From the NCBI GenBank assembly GCA_016758965.1, contig JAEPRB010000537.1, forward strand, positions 1 to 14,454: a DNA stretch of 14,454 nt, read 5' to 3'. A program made the position numbers and the translations under genes. The notes under the pieces are model-generated. The model did no database searches. It was not told where the DNA came from and saw only the letters and a list, made by a program, of their open reading frames with translations. Positions 1 through 7,418 of this stretch are shown here, in pieces. This DNA comes from Circinella minor. Its lineage: Eukaryota; Mucoromycota; Mucoromycetes; Mucorales; Lichtheimiaceae. Each line of letters begins with the position of its first letter. Position 1 is the stretch's first letter.

Positions 1-29
1 TTCTTGTTGGATCGTGCGAATGGAAACAT
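1..29 (-). CDS. possible 5' end of a gene running off the left edge
   Basis: On the minus strand an ATG at 29-27 opens nine codons (MFPFARSNK) that stay open to the window edge. These few codons are richer in G and C than the flanks. The bases before the ATG are A-rich (AAATAATA), and further upstream the strand is rich in C and T, as often seen before fungal start codons. So little of the frame is inside the window that neither family nor reality can be judged. Confidence 0.25.
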
Positions 30-1806
30 TATTATTTTTTGAATTGGATTGAAAAAGTATAGCTTTCTTTGTTTTGAGACAAAAGATGAATATAAAGACT
101 GTAAAGAAGTGAAGAAATAATTATTTTTTTGTGAAAGTTGCTTGTTTATATAATCTTTTTGAACAACTTCTTTCACCTTCCTTCAATCTCATAGAAACTT
201 ACGGCTGGTCAAAAGAGAAAAGTTTTTTGATCTAGTTACACAATAACAGAAGTTTCTTAAATTGGTCACTTTTTTCTTTGTACGTACCCAGCAAATTCTT
301 TATTGTTCTATGATATTTTCCATATAAAATAAAAAAAGACACGTGAGTGTAAATTATATTCCACTATCAAAAGAGCTTTTTCTAACTCTTGTTACGATAT
401 TGGATATTGCGTATATGAATTTATTTCGCAAGATATCAGTATAAGATTTATTATTCTCTAATAAATAAATGGATTTTTTTACCAAATTACAAATGAACGA
501 AAAAAAATACGTAACCACGGAGAGAAATTACCTCTTTTGCCGAACTAATACTCATGTCTTATTGATGTAACAACCAAAGGAGCTATAATTTCTTGTAAAG
601 AAGTGTTATATAACATGTTATACAATGCAGGATGATGCCTTTGAGTTTATTCTTGTTCAACCAATGATTGAAAGCTTTTCGCATAAACCAACTATTATTG
701 TGCTTTCTTTCAATAAAATTGTTTTCTTGACCTCCTTCACTTCTATAGTTACATTTCTCTACGATTTCAGCCTTTTTCTTTAGATACGTAAACGAAACTC
801 TTCCGTTACTCTACATAAATCTTTTTTATTATTCTTTCCTTTATGTTTTAGTGATACTTCTTTTCTTATAGCTACGTAAGTAATTGTTAGCAAAATATTT
901 TAATATGGACACTACTTTTCATGGCTTCTGCACTAGGGTAAAAGTGAACATAATAATTGAAGCTTCCAGTACACACAATTGTTGCCAACTATTATCTACA
1001 GGGTTGTTTGTGAACCAAGTTTTCAATTTTTAAGCTACAATTATTTATACGTATATTCGTATGACACACATTTTTCAGTCATATACTAGGTTTGAGTAAA
1101 ATCACGAAAAAAAACTATACCACGTACCATTATATTATTAGTTTAGCACACGGTGCTGTATACTTGAATAAGGTATTCATACGTACATCAGTAGAATAAT
1201 ATATATACGTACAGATTTTTGTAATTAATATGGTATTCTTAATATGTGAGAATCTATACTGGTTTAGCGAAATACCTGTTTAGCTTGTGAGTCTCAGCTG
1301 GCAGCAATAAACTACATGTAGTAAATAATTCAACACGCTGTAAGTCATGCGAAAAATATAACAGCTCATATGTTAATGAAGCTAGCTGTTTAAAATAGTG
1401 TTGTTACTGTGGGTTTGACTTCTAGTGATAAAAATATAACATTTATGAAATATTTGCAATCGGCAAGTTGATGTACTGTTAACTGGATTCACAACAAGAG
1501 GCGTATTGATATAGAGCATGATGAGCGATTGCGTAAATTTATAGAGATACGTAAATTGAATTAGCAGCACAGTTAAGTGTTAAATAATAATGACCAACTA
1601 CATGAAGAAGAAAAAAGAGGAGGATGTGAATTTGGAAAAAAAGAAATAATATTATTGTTACAAACAGTTTGTCGATCGACCTTATTGGTTTAATAAAATT
1701 ATACTGCAAACGAGGGAAACTGATACAGTATAACGTTTAAGCAAACTCGTACGTATTATTAGTTTGATTGAGTAAATATTGCTGGGCAAGTGTATCAAAT
1801 ACCTGT

Positions 1807-1835
1807 TTAATGGGTTCCAGGTTAATGGGTTCCAG
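1807..1835. repeat. two direct copies of a 14-mer, period 15, with an inverted match at the PB1 start
   Basis: The word ttaatgggttccag occurs at 1807-1820 and again at 1822-1835. Its inner 12 bases recur in inverted orientation (tggaacccatta) at 1994-2005, overlapping the proposed PB1 start codon at 1993. The duplicated copies could pair with the start region in RNA, or the similarity may be chance within a locally duplicated segment. Confidence 0.8.
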
Positions 1836-1880
1836 CTTACCGGTAAATTGTTGTCTGACTTCAATATTATCGATATATTG

Positions 1881-1890
1881 TATATATATA
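1881..1890 (+). promoter_or_regulatory. TATA-like run upstream of the PB1 gene
   Basis: A ten-base alternating TA run lies about 105 bases before the ATG at 1993. It is followed by a C/T-rich leader containing cttctcttcaatc. This layout fits a fungal core promoter. In DNA this AT-rich the match carries little weight alone. Confidence 0.3.
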
Positions 1891-1992
1891 CTCTATTTAT
1901 TATCGCTTCTCTTCAATCAAAATTTCTTTCCCCACGTTATAATCAATACTGTCTTTGGATCTTACCATCACAAGCATTTAATAGTAAAACCA

Positions 1993-2461
1993 ATGGAACC
2001 CATTATGAGAAAGTGTATTACTATAAAGGTTGTCAACGAAGACGAGTTCGGGAGACCATCTATCTTCCAGTTTCTTGCTCCAAAAAACATTACTATAGAG
2101 CAGTTACGAGACCAGGCTTTTACCCTATCTTATTTTAATAATGATAGTATAAATACTTATTTGTTATGTGAAGTTTTTATTTTAACGACATGAAACATGA
2201 TTTTTATTATTATATAACGAAAGATTGAAAACCGAAAGCGTTCTTCTGGATTATATCAGTTTAACTTATATTATCGAGATAACAACAACGATCTTATTGA
2301 ATTGAAACATAAAGAAGATCTCGATTGTGCTTTGAAACGACATCCATCATTCTTACAAGCAGGTACGTTTCTTTGTGTTACGTATTGTCAAAAATAATAA
2401 TAACTGTTAAAATGTTCTGCACGTAGATAACAATAATTTGTTCAAGATATTGTTTGTTTAG
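1993..2461 (+). CDS. small PB1-domain protein, spliced
   Basis: The N-terminal block reads MEPIMRKCITIKV, then NEDEFGRPSIFQFLAPKNITIEQLRDQAF. This matches the first strands and helix of a PB1 fold, including the basic lysine in strand 1. A second block at 2224-2362 reads SGLYQFNLYYRDNNNDL and then LKHKEDLDCALKRH, which is the acidic D-x-D/E-type loop and last helix of PB1. The blocks are in different frames, so an intron near 2173-2223 is needed. Its donor (GTTTTT) is poor, so that boundary is unsure. A strong donor (G|GTACGT) at 2363 and acceptor at 2425-2426 give a 64-nt intron, after which a short tail (DNNNLFKILFV) ends at TAG 2459-2461. PB1 domains mediate paired protein binding in signalling proteins such as Bem1, Cdc24 and MEKK kinases. 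No kinase or other partner domain is visible here. It may be a fragment. Confidence 0.5.
2173..2223 (+). other. proposed intron 1 of the PB1 gene (weak donor)
   Basis: This 51-nt phase-0 intron is inferred only because the two PB1 blocks lie in different frames. The acceptor cgaaag is plausible. The donor GTTTTT is not typical. Better donors at 2147 (GTATAA) and 2168 (GTGAAG) are in phase 1 and would not rejoin the correct frame. A small frameshift in a broken gene would explain the data equally well. Confidence 0.25.
2363..2426 (+). other. proposed intron 2 of the PB1 gene
   Basis: The intron opens with GTACGT and closes with gcacgtag; its length of 64 nt is typical for these fungi. It splits the codon after the first base (GCA G|AT). 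The next exon adds only eleven codons before TAG. One TACGTA copy lies inside it, at 2379. Confidence 0.45.
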
Positions 2462-2681
2462 TAATGTAATAACTTCAACAAAAATAAAATGAGGAGTTGT
2501 TTATATAGTAAATTATTAAAATGGCAATAATTTATTATATGATATAAAGTGTCTTTCTAATGATATTTGAATAATATGTATATAGCATATGGATTAGGGG
2601 GAATGGCTGTTTAATATATAATTTAGGATGTGGGAGGGTCTATGTTACACGCTGAAATGATACCCATGCAAAACTCTACTT

Positions 2682-2975
2682 TCAGAGTAAAAGATAATCG
2701 GCCTTGGCTTGATAAGAAGTAGTAGCACTAGGTGGATTTTGATTTTTTAACCCGTCAAAAAGACTATTTGATTCCTCCTTTAAATGACTTGAGATTGATA
2801 ATCTTGCTGATTCCTTTCCGAAAGAGTTTGCGCTAGTAATGCTATTGCTGGAAGTTGATTGATGGCTAGCATTGTCCAAAGTAGATAAACCATAATGAAG
2901 TTGAATGAAATCAACATATTGGATTGAGTCTTGGGATGATGAGGAAAGCATTGTTGTTCTTGATTTAACTTTTGT
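2682..2975 (-). CDS. serine-rich coding-like block, unrecognised
   Basis: An open frame on the minus strand encodes a Ser/Asn/Gln-rich, charged sequence (TTMLSSSSQDSIQYVDF, then NASHQSTSSNSITSANSF and HLKEESNSLFDGLKNQ). This looks like a disordered protein segment and unlike a shadow frame. The frame extends rightward past the first ATG (2948) without a clean start. It stops at TGA soon after SYQAKADYLLL, with no clear donor near either end. No domain is recognisable. It faces the PB1 gene head to head at its 3' side and could be an internal exon of a gene whose other exons are lost, an inverted piece of the PB1 gene, or a small gene of its own. Confidence 0.4.
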   Translation of the reverse strand, partial: TKVKSRTTMLSSSSQDSIQYVDFIQLHYGLSTLDNASHQSTSSNSITSANSFGKESARLSISSHLKEESNSLFDGLKNQNPPSATTSYQAKADYLLL

Positions 2976-2990
2976 CTTGTTGTTATTCAA

Positions 2991-3813
2991 TATAGAAAAA
3001 AGAATATGATTTTCTTGAGGATTTTTGATAATGCGTATAAAGAAGAATTATGTATTGAGTATTTATATAAAATTTTATTGCCATGACAGCATCAATTGAT
3101 TACAAATATATTTCTTTGATCCAAGTAAATAAAATGCTTATTTTTGATTCACTGCTCGGGATTTCCGTGCATTACTAATATAATGCGCCATGCTACAAAT
3201 GGGAATAGTAAAAATGTGGCTGTGGCGTTACTACAACAGTAATGATGGCTACACAAATATTGGATCTTGTGCAAACAAATAAATCTAATATTATTAAGCA
3301 GCATTAATTACGTACTGTCATTTCGCTACTCTATATGGTGAAGCAAATAAAATAATAATGTCATCTATTGGGTGTCAGTTTCGGTTTTACACAATCTTGA
3401 ATTTATTTTTATGATTTTTTGATCCCTTCTACTGTGAATTTATTATAAATTGTTATTTGGGTCGAACATAATTATATTTATGTCTCAAGACAATAAGATA
3501 CAGATTGGAGGTTTTGTTTTTGATCTTCATCTCCAAAGATATGAGACACGTTCAAAATATAGTATATGAGTATATATCATATGGGGACACGAAACGGATT
3601 GAAATAAATAAGGATAAAGAAAATAGAGAAAGGAGAGAAATACCAAAAAAATTGTGCAAAGAAGAAACAGAAGTTCAATCCAGATTGGATAAATAGACAT
3701 CAATCAGAAATATTCAAAGTATCATGAACTATTTTATTTTACTTTTCCAAAATCTTCTGCTAAATCAAACAATATATTTTACTTATCAGTAAATCTGGTA
3801 TAATTCGCGCAAA
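2991..3813. other. AT-rich stretch without a recognised gene
   Basis: Nothing here is convincingly coding. A 63-codon frame at 3505-3696 lacks an ATG start, and its Lys/Glu-rich end simply reflects purine-rich DNA. One TACGTA lies at 3309. Confidence 0.5.
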
Positions 3814-3827
3814 TAATATGTCTAGGG
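3814..3827 (+). repeat. 14-nt motif, copy A (taatatgtctaggg)
   Basis: This exact 14-mer occurs twice in the window, here and at 5333-5346, on the same strand. Each copy is followed within 26 or 18 nt by a long perfect inverted repeat. The pairing suggests a shared element end, although the DNA after the two hairpins is not obviously similar. Confidence 0.7.
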
Positions 3828-3853
3828 CTGAAAAAAATTAAATTATTTGAATT

Positions 3854-3888
3854 TTTTGATGTGCCTTTCGAAGAAAGGCACATCAAAA
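3854..3888. repeat. perfect inverted repeat, 16-bp arms and 3-nt spacer
   Basis: The left arm ttttgatgtgcctttc (3854-3869) is the exact reverse complement of the right arm gaaaggcacatcaaaa (3873-3888), with gaa between them. It could form a strong hairpin in DNA or RNA. It lies 26 nt after motif copy A. It could be a transposon-end hairpin or a terminator-like structure. Confidence 0.85.
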
Positions 3889-4574
3889 GATTACTATGCT
3901 TTGCTGAAAAGAAAATGAAAATAGGGGCTTTTTATTGTATAAAATGTGGTAAAAGAGATCCTTTTAGAATATTTTGCTTAAATTTTATGCTGTTTCGATA
4001 TGCATAAAATTAGCAGTGGAAATCACTTTTATGAAATAATCGTCGTATTTCTATGTTGATAAACGAATAGAGTGACGCATCGTCAATAAGTTACCGTTAA
4101 ACAAGATGAGTTTGATCAATCGGTGAAAAAAACTGATATTCACCAAATATCAAATGAGGATTACTTCATATTATTGTAAAAGGTAATGCAGATAAAGATA
4201 GATAACTTCATTCGAATTGTAATAATAATAATGGAATAGTGTGACATAGTTGCTATTAATATTATGTGCTATCTAGAGAAGAATATGTATATAGGATTTG
4301 TTGTAAGTAATAATAAATGTATACAATGAAAATAAATGTTCTCTTAGAAAGAGGTTCAAATTTGCAGGCAATGTGTATTTAATACTCTTCGTTCCCTCTT
4401 TCCCCATCACTCTATTTGCCTTAGAATCACTTTAATTGTCTGTTGCATCTTGCCTCTCATTTGGAATCACTGCTTTAATAATTTTCAGTGGCCGTCAACA
4501 AATTCACGCACCCTTTTGTAATCTTTAAAAAAAATCGATTCACGTTTGACAACAATGTATAATCAAAAGCGCAG
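3889..4574. other. AT-rich stretch between the first hairpin and a possible small gene
   Basis: A 30-codon frame at 3915-4007 contains a CIKCG pair followed by a third cysteine, but it is too short to call. A 9-bp inverted repeat (attttatgc/gcataaaat, 11-nt loop) sits in the same frame near 3980-4010. From about 4380 the plus strand becomes C/T-rich, which resembles a promoter or leader for the next feature. Confidence 0.4.
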
Positions 4575-4784
4575 ATGAAAGGTATGTTTGATTTTATTTT
4601 GCATTCAATGATTCAAAGGTAAATCTATATTAATTTCTTTTTGAAGTTTTGAATTACAGAAGATCCATGTTATTCGACTGTAAGGCATTACTTACAAAAA
4701 ACTGGTCTATCACGAATTCGTGATTTCTTGTGGAACGATACAAAAAAAATAAAAAGTCTACATAGTTGCAGAAACTGTCGCTGA
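4575..4784 (+). CDS. possible 43-aa spliced gene, unrecognised
   Basis: ATG at 4575 plus a few bases (ATGAAAG) is followed by a good donor (GTATGT, 4582). After a 78-nt intron ending in gaattacag (4659) a block opens that encodes DPCYSTVRHYLQKTGLSR and then IRDFLWNDTKK, ending in a cysteine pair (SCRNCR) and TGA at 4782-4784. The composition is protein-like and the first codon rejoins in frame. The leader is C/T-rich. A further exon-like piece with a donor at about 4817 and an acceptor at about 4877 could mean that the gene continues by alternative splicing. No family is recognised. It lies between the two motif-plus-hairpin units and might belong to a mobile element bounded by them. Confidence 0.3.
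4582..4659 (+). other. proposed intron of the 43-aa gene
   Basis: The intron opens with GTATGT and ends in a pyrimidine-rich stretch followed by ttacag. It is 78 nt long and splits a codon after its first base. Both splice sites are better than average for this window. Confidence 0.35.
4709..4724. repeat. 16-nt perfect palindrome
   Basis: The bases atcacgaattcgtgat are their own reverse complement. They fall inside the proposed coding block of the 43-aa gene, encoding part of LSRIRD. Confidence 0.8.
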
Positions 4785-5332
4785 AACAATAGCAACTTGA
4801 ACGAACAACTATAACAAGGTTAGAAATCAACTATATTATTTATTTATTTTGCTATTAATCTGACTATATCATTACAGTTTACTAATGATAGTTGTATATA
4901 CTTAGACAATACGCGGGAAAAGATATGTTCAAGAATTGTTTTTGCCCCATAGATTTACCATTTAAATCTTGTAATTGGTAAATAGGAGTATATTCAAGTT
5001 AGTTTGAATAATTTTGTTTAGAGTTTACTTCGTAAAGTCCAGAACACCTTCAAAAAAATCTTTGATTTTTTCTATTCCAGGCTAGAATTTTTTTCGAAAA
5101 GGGCACGGCTGTCATAATCGCAGAAAGTTAAAAAAATTTTTGGCTTTAATTTACTGCTATCATTTTTACGTCTATCCTATCATATTCTGTGTATAATCCA
5201 TAATGCAGTGTTACTTCGCAAGAAACACAGAAAAGAAAAAGAATTAGATTTAACTTTACGCGGAACATCTCATAATCTTATGATTACAAGATTATTATAA
5301 ATTTTTATTTATTTGTTATATTTTGGCCCGGG
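4785..5332. other. AT-rich stretch, no gene seen
   Basis: A well-formed but unanchored intron-like segment runs from about 4817 (gttaga) to about 4877 (ctgac, then ttacag). A short inverted repeat (ataatctt/aagattat, 8-nt loop) lies at 5272-5295. Nothing else stands out. Confidence 0.4.
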
Positions 5333-5346
5333 TAATATGTCTAGGG
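5333..5346 (+). repeat. 14-nt motif, copy B (taatatgtctaggg)
   Basis: This is identical to the motif at 3814-3827 and in the same orientation. The inverted repeat that follows starts 32 nt after the motif start, against 40 nt for copy A. Confidence 0.7.
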
Positions 5347-5364
5347 GAAAAAGAAAATTTAGAA

Positions 5365-5408
5365 GATTATAAATTAACAAGCGCCATGGCGCTTGTTAAT
5401 TTATAATC
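5365..5408. repeat. 44-nt perfect palindrome
   Basis: Two 22-nt arms without a spacer are exact reverse complements, centred on gcgccatggcgc, with AT-rich outer arms (gattataaattaac and its complement). A perfect palindrome this long is unlikely by chance and is prone to loss during replication, so it is either recent or maintained. It follows motif copy B. Confidence 0.9.
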
Positions 5409-5607
5409 ATTGTTTAGTTATACTAATCAGTCCATCAATGATATTGATAACTAGGCCTTTTTTTCTCTGAAGCATGAAAAAGATGGAAGAAGTATAAAAT
5501 TTGCAGGGCTGCAATTACACATAATATGTATTACCCTCGTTATTAAAAACCCAAGTTTTAGTTTGTAAAATAATACCCACAGTACATTAGTTTGCTATTA
5601 CATAATG

Positions 5608-5613
5608 TTTTAT
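5608..5613 (-). terminator. possible polyadenylation signal (AATAAA on the minus strand)
   Basis: The complement of tttatt gives AATAAA about 65 bases beyond the inferred original stop codon (5680-5678) of the large minus-strand gene. The distance is reasonable for a 3' UTR. The hexamer is common in AT-rich DNA, so support is weak. Confidence 0.3.
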
Positions 5614-5677
5614 TCGAATTATGTATTGTTTCAATGCATTCATTAGCTAAATAAAATATAAATATGGGTGATAAAAA

Positions 5678-6714
5678 TTATGGAGTTTGATGAGGAGAAT
5701 TTAAGAACACTTCTGGCGATGGAAATGGTAAGATTTTTCTATATGGAGTTGGAGAAGATGGTTGGGTATTAGTTTTCTTTTTGATCTTCGTGTTTTTTTT
5801 TTCTTGGTAATATTGTTGAGGTTTTAATGATTATCCCACTGCTTCGGCTATTATTGGTATATAATGACTGTGGCACTATTGCTTGTGATAACATTGATGT
5901 ATTTTCTGCTGCGGGATTTGGTGACGATGATGATGATCATGATGACGATTGTAAGGAAGATGAGATAGCAGCAGGTAAAGCAGGTATTTCATTTTGAGAG
6001 TTGATAGAAGCATTAATATGTAAAGGGGCAGGGTACTGTGCAGACATAACTTCATATGATCTATCGGGGGACTGGAATTGGTATTCCATTGTTTCACATA
6101 CGCCATTGCTGTTCATTATGCTATTGTACGCCACGTTTCTTTTTTTTCCAACAAGAGTTATAAAATGATTCGAGGTGTTCGGGTGATTTGTAAAAAAGGG
6201 TATATGGTGCCATCCCAGTATTTACAATGTTATTCCATTCGCACGCTAATTCATTCCAATTGATAGATGATCGGTTATGATTATGTATACAGCGTAATTT
6301 TTTTGAAAATAATTCGTATTCTAGTTGTGTGTGTAGTGGCAATACTGCTTTTTTGACTTGTTGCTTTGTTGCGAGATTATTATATAATGCTCCTCTTGGA
6401 TTATTCATAATGCCAGTGGGTATAGAGAAGCGAGTACTAATAGAAATCAACATCGGAATAGTAACAGTGGTATCTGGAAGTTGTTGTGGTATATGCTGCA
6501 TGTTGAGTGATTTTGATATTTCTTCTGGTATTGCTGTAATGCCAAAGGATTCCCGACCTGATGTCAGACGCAATCTTCCACTAGTATACCCACCATTAAA
6601 TCGTGGATCTAGTGTATTCATCCCATACTTTTGACATAAAATATTAATTGATTCTGTTAGCCATGAATCATAGTGGCCCTGATGGTTTGTTTTATATCTG
6701 TTTTTCATGCGAGC
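5678..6714 (-). CDS. exon 5: C-terminal domain and broken serine/proline-rich tail
   Basis: The exon encodes RYKTNHQGHYDSWLTES, then LTSGRESFGITAIPEEI, LATKQQVKKAVLPLHTQLE and YKSPEHLESFYNSCWKKK. Read literally it stops at TAG 6123-6121 just after a run of eight A. One base less in that run opens a further 65 polar codons (AYNSIMNSNGVCETMEY onward) to a TGA at 5939-5937. That TGA lies in a serine-codon run. The frame stays open beyond it (SPNPAAENTSMLSQ) up to a run of ten A at 5802-5793. One base less there opens KKTNTQPSSPTPYRK and VFLNSPHQTP, ending at TAA 5680-5678. The hidden tail is clearly protein-like, so the original stop was probably the last one. Confidence 0.7.
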
Positions 6715-6797
6715 CTAAAGAATAAAGTAGTCAGCTTACAACCATCAACAAAAAAATTAATGCAACTAAAAAAAACATATAATATAATGCTGCATAC
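6715..6797 (-). other. intron 4 of the fusion gene
   Basis: The donor is CAT|GTATGC and the acceptor ttattctttag|GCTCGC, giving 83 nt in phase 0. It joins LADYRLRHNIH to ARMKNRYKTNHQGHYDSW, which continues the family pattern (a stretch ending in H-Y/F-D-x-W). Confidence 0.85.
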
Positions 6798-7306
6798 ATG
6801 GATATTATGTCGTAAACGATAATCGGCAAGAATACAATCAGTTAATTTAGGCCCAGCCCCAAATGAAGCAAACTTTCGAGCGATATTCATATGAACACCC
6901 CTCTCAAGAGTGTTGGTCCCGCGAGTGCACCTATATAAAGGTAATTGATTTTTGTCTCTGCCTATTTCAAAATAGAATGACACGCCTGGGGGATCTGATA
7001 CATAGCCACATCGAATTGTATTTAAAACGTTTTCAGCTTGCTTCCAAGTTTGATTGTCAAATAATGTATGATTCGTAAGTGAGCATTTTTGTCGACCATA
7101 CTCTTGGAATAGCAATTCAACAACAGGATACAGATCGTTTGGTGGAGGGATTACCCGCTTTACTCGTTTCAAGACCCAAGCTGGATTTTTTGATAACATA
7201 TACTTGAATGTGATATTTTGGCCTTGTAAATATGTTTCAATCCTTCTTCTATCATCTTTATCTATTACAAATAGTGCATCACGTAAACGACGTGCAAATT
7301 CCTTTG
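6798..7306 (-). CDS. exon 4: conserved YRCTRGTN region
   Basis: This exon encodes AKEFARRLRDALFVIDKDD and continues to AWVLKRVKRVIPPP, LLFQEYGRQKCSLTNHTLF, GVSFYFEIGRD, LYRCTRGTNTLERGVHMN, KFASFGAGPKLTDCILADY and RLRHNIH. The RGTN...E-G-H and LADYRLRHN motifs are hallmarks of the C-terminal half of this repeat family. The RGTN...E pattern looks like the end of an RNase H-type transposase core, but that is inference. The frame is intact throughout and ends CAT|GTATGC in phase 0. Confidence 0.85.
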
Positions 7307-7418
7307 CTATATAAAAAATAATAAAATTTGATTGGTATATAAGAATGTTTTGTGTTATTTACGTATATTTAAGCAACATTATCAAAGGTATATGTAGTGT
7401 TTTAAAAAATGTGTATAC
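7307..7418 (-). other. intron 3 of the fusion gene
   Basis: The donor is G|GTATAC and the acceptor tttatatag|CAAAG, giving 112 nt in phase 1. Splicing rejoins KKQSLG to AKEFARRLRDALF in frame. It contains the only TACGTA (7360) found between 3315 and 11782. Confidence 0.8.

Larger units (their letters stand above)
30..1992. other. long AT-rich intergenic stretch
   Basis: I see no convincing gene in this stretch. The longest open frames are short, lack protein-like composition and overlap each other. It holds nine of the roughly twenty TACGTA palindromes in the window (281, 508, 785, 873, 1048, 1180, 1206, 1548 and 1750). A CACGTG E-box lies at 340-345. A tandem duplication at 1807-1835 and an alternating TA run at 1881-1890 lie just before the PB1 gene. 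Confidence 0.6.

Noticed and set aside
3505..3696. 63-codon plus-strand Lys/Glu-rich frame
   Set aside because: It has no ATG start, and its composition simply reflects purine-rich DNA with no domain or splice support.
3814..3888. Helitron 3' end on the minus strand (hairpin followed by CTAG)
   Set aside because: The base after CTAG is A, not the expected T, the gap from hairpin to CTAG is longer than usual, and no TC-type 5' end was found. Kept only as an unclassified motif-hairpin unit.
4346..4368. tRNA B-box-like sequence (gaggttcaaattt)
   Set aside because: It lacks the closing CC, and no A box or acceptor stem is found at the right distance. No tRNA or rRNA gene was seen in the window.
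4670..4682. tcgactgta as the missing right end of the pogo-like element
   Set aside because: Only the last few bases match the complement of the 12219 end; the C/G-rich blocks are absent.
5876..6106. 76-codon minus-strand frame with His repeats
   Set aside because: It is a shadow of the serine-rich tail of the fusion gene; the His run comes from TCA/ATC repeats read in another frame.
6329..6634. 101-codon plus-strand frame opposite exon 5
   Set aside because: It is antisense to a well-supported exon with conserved family motifs.
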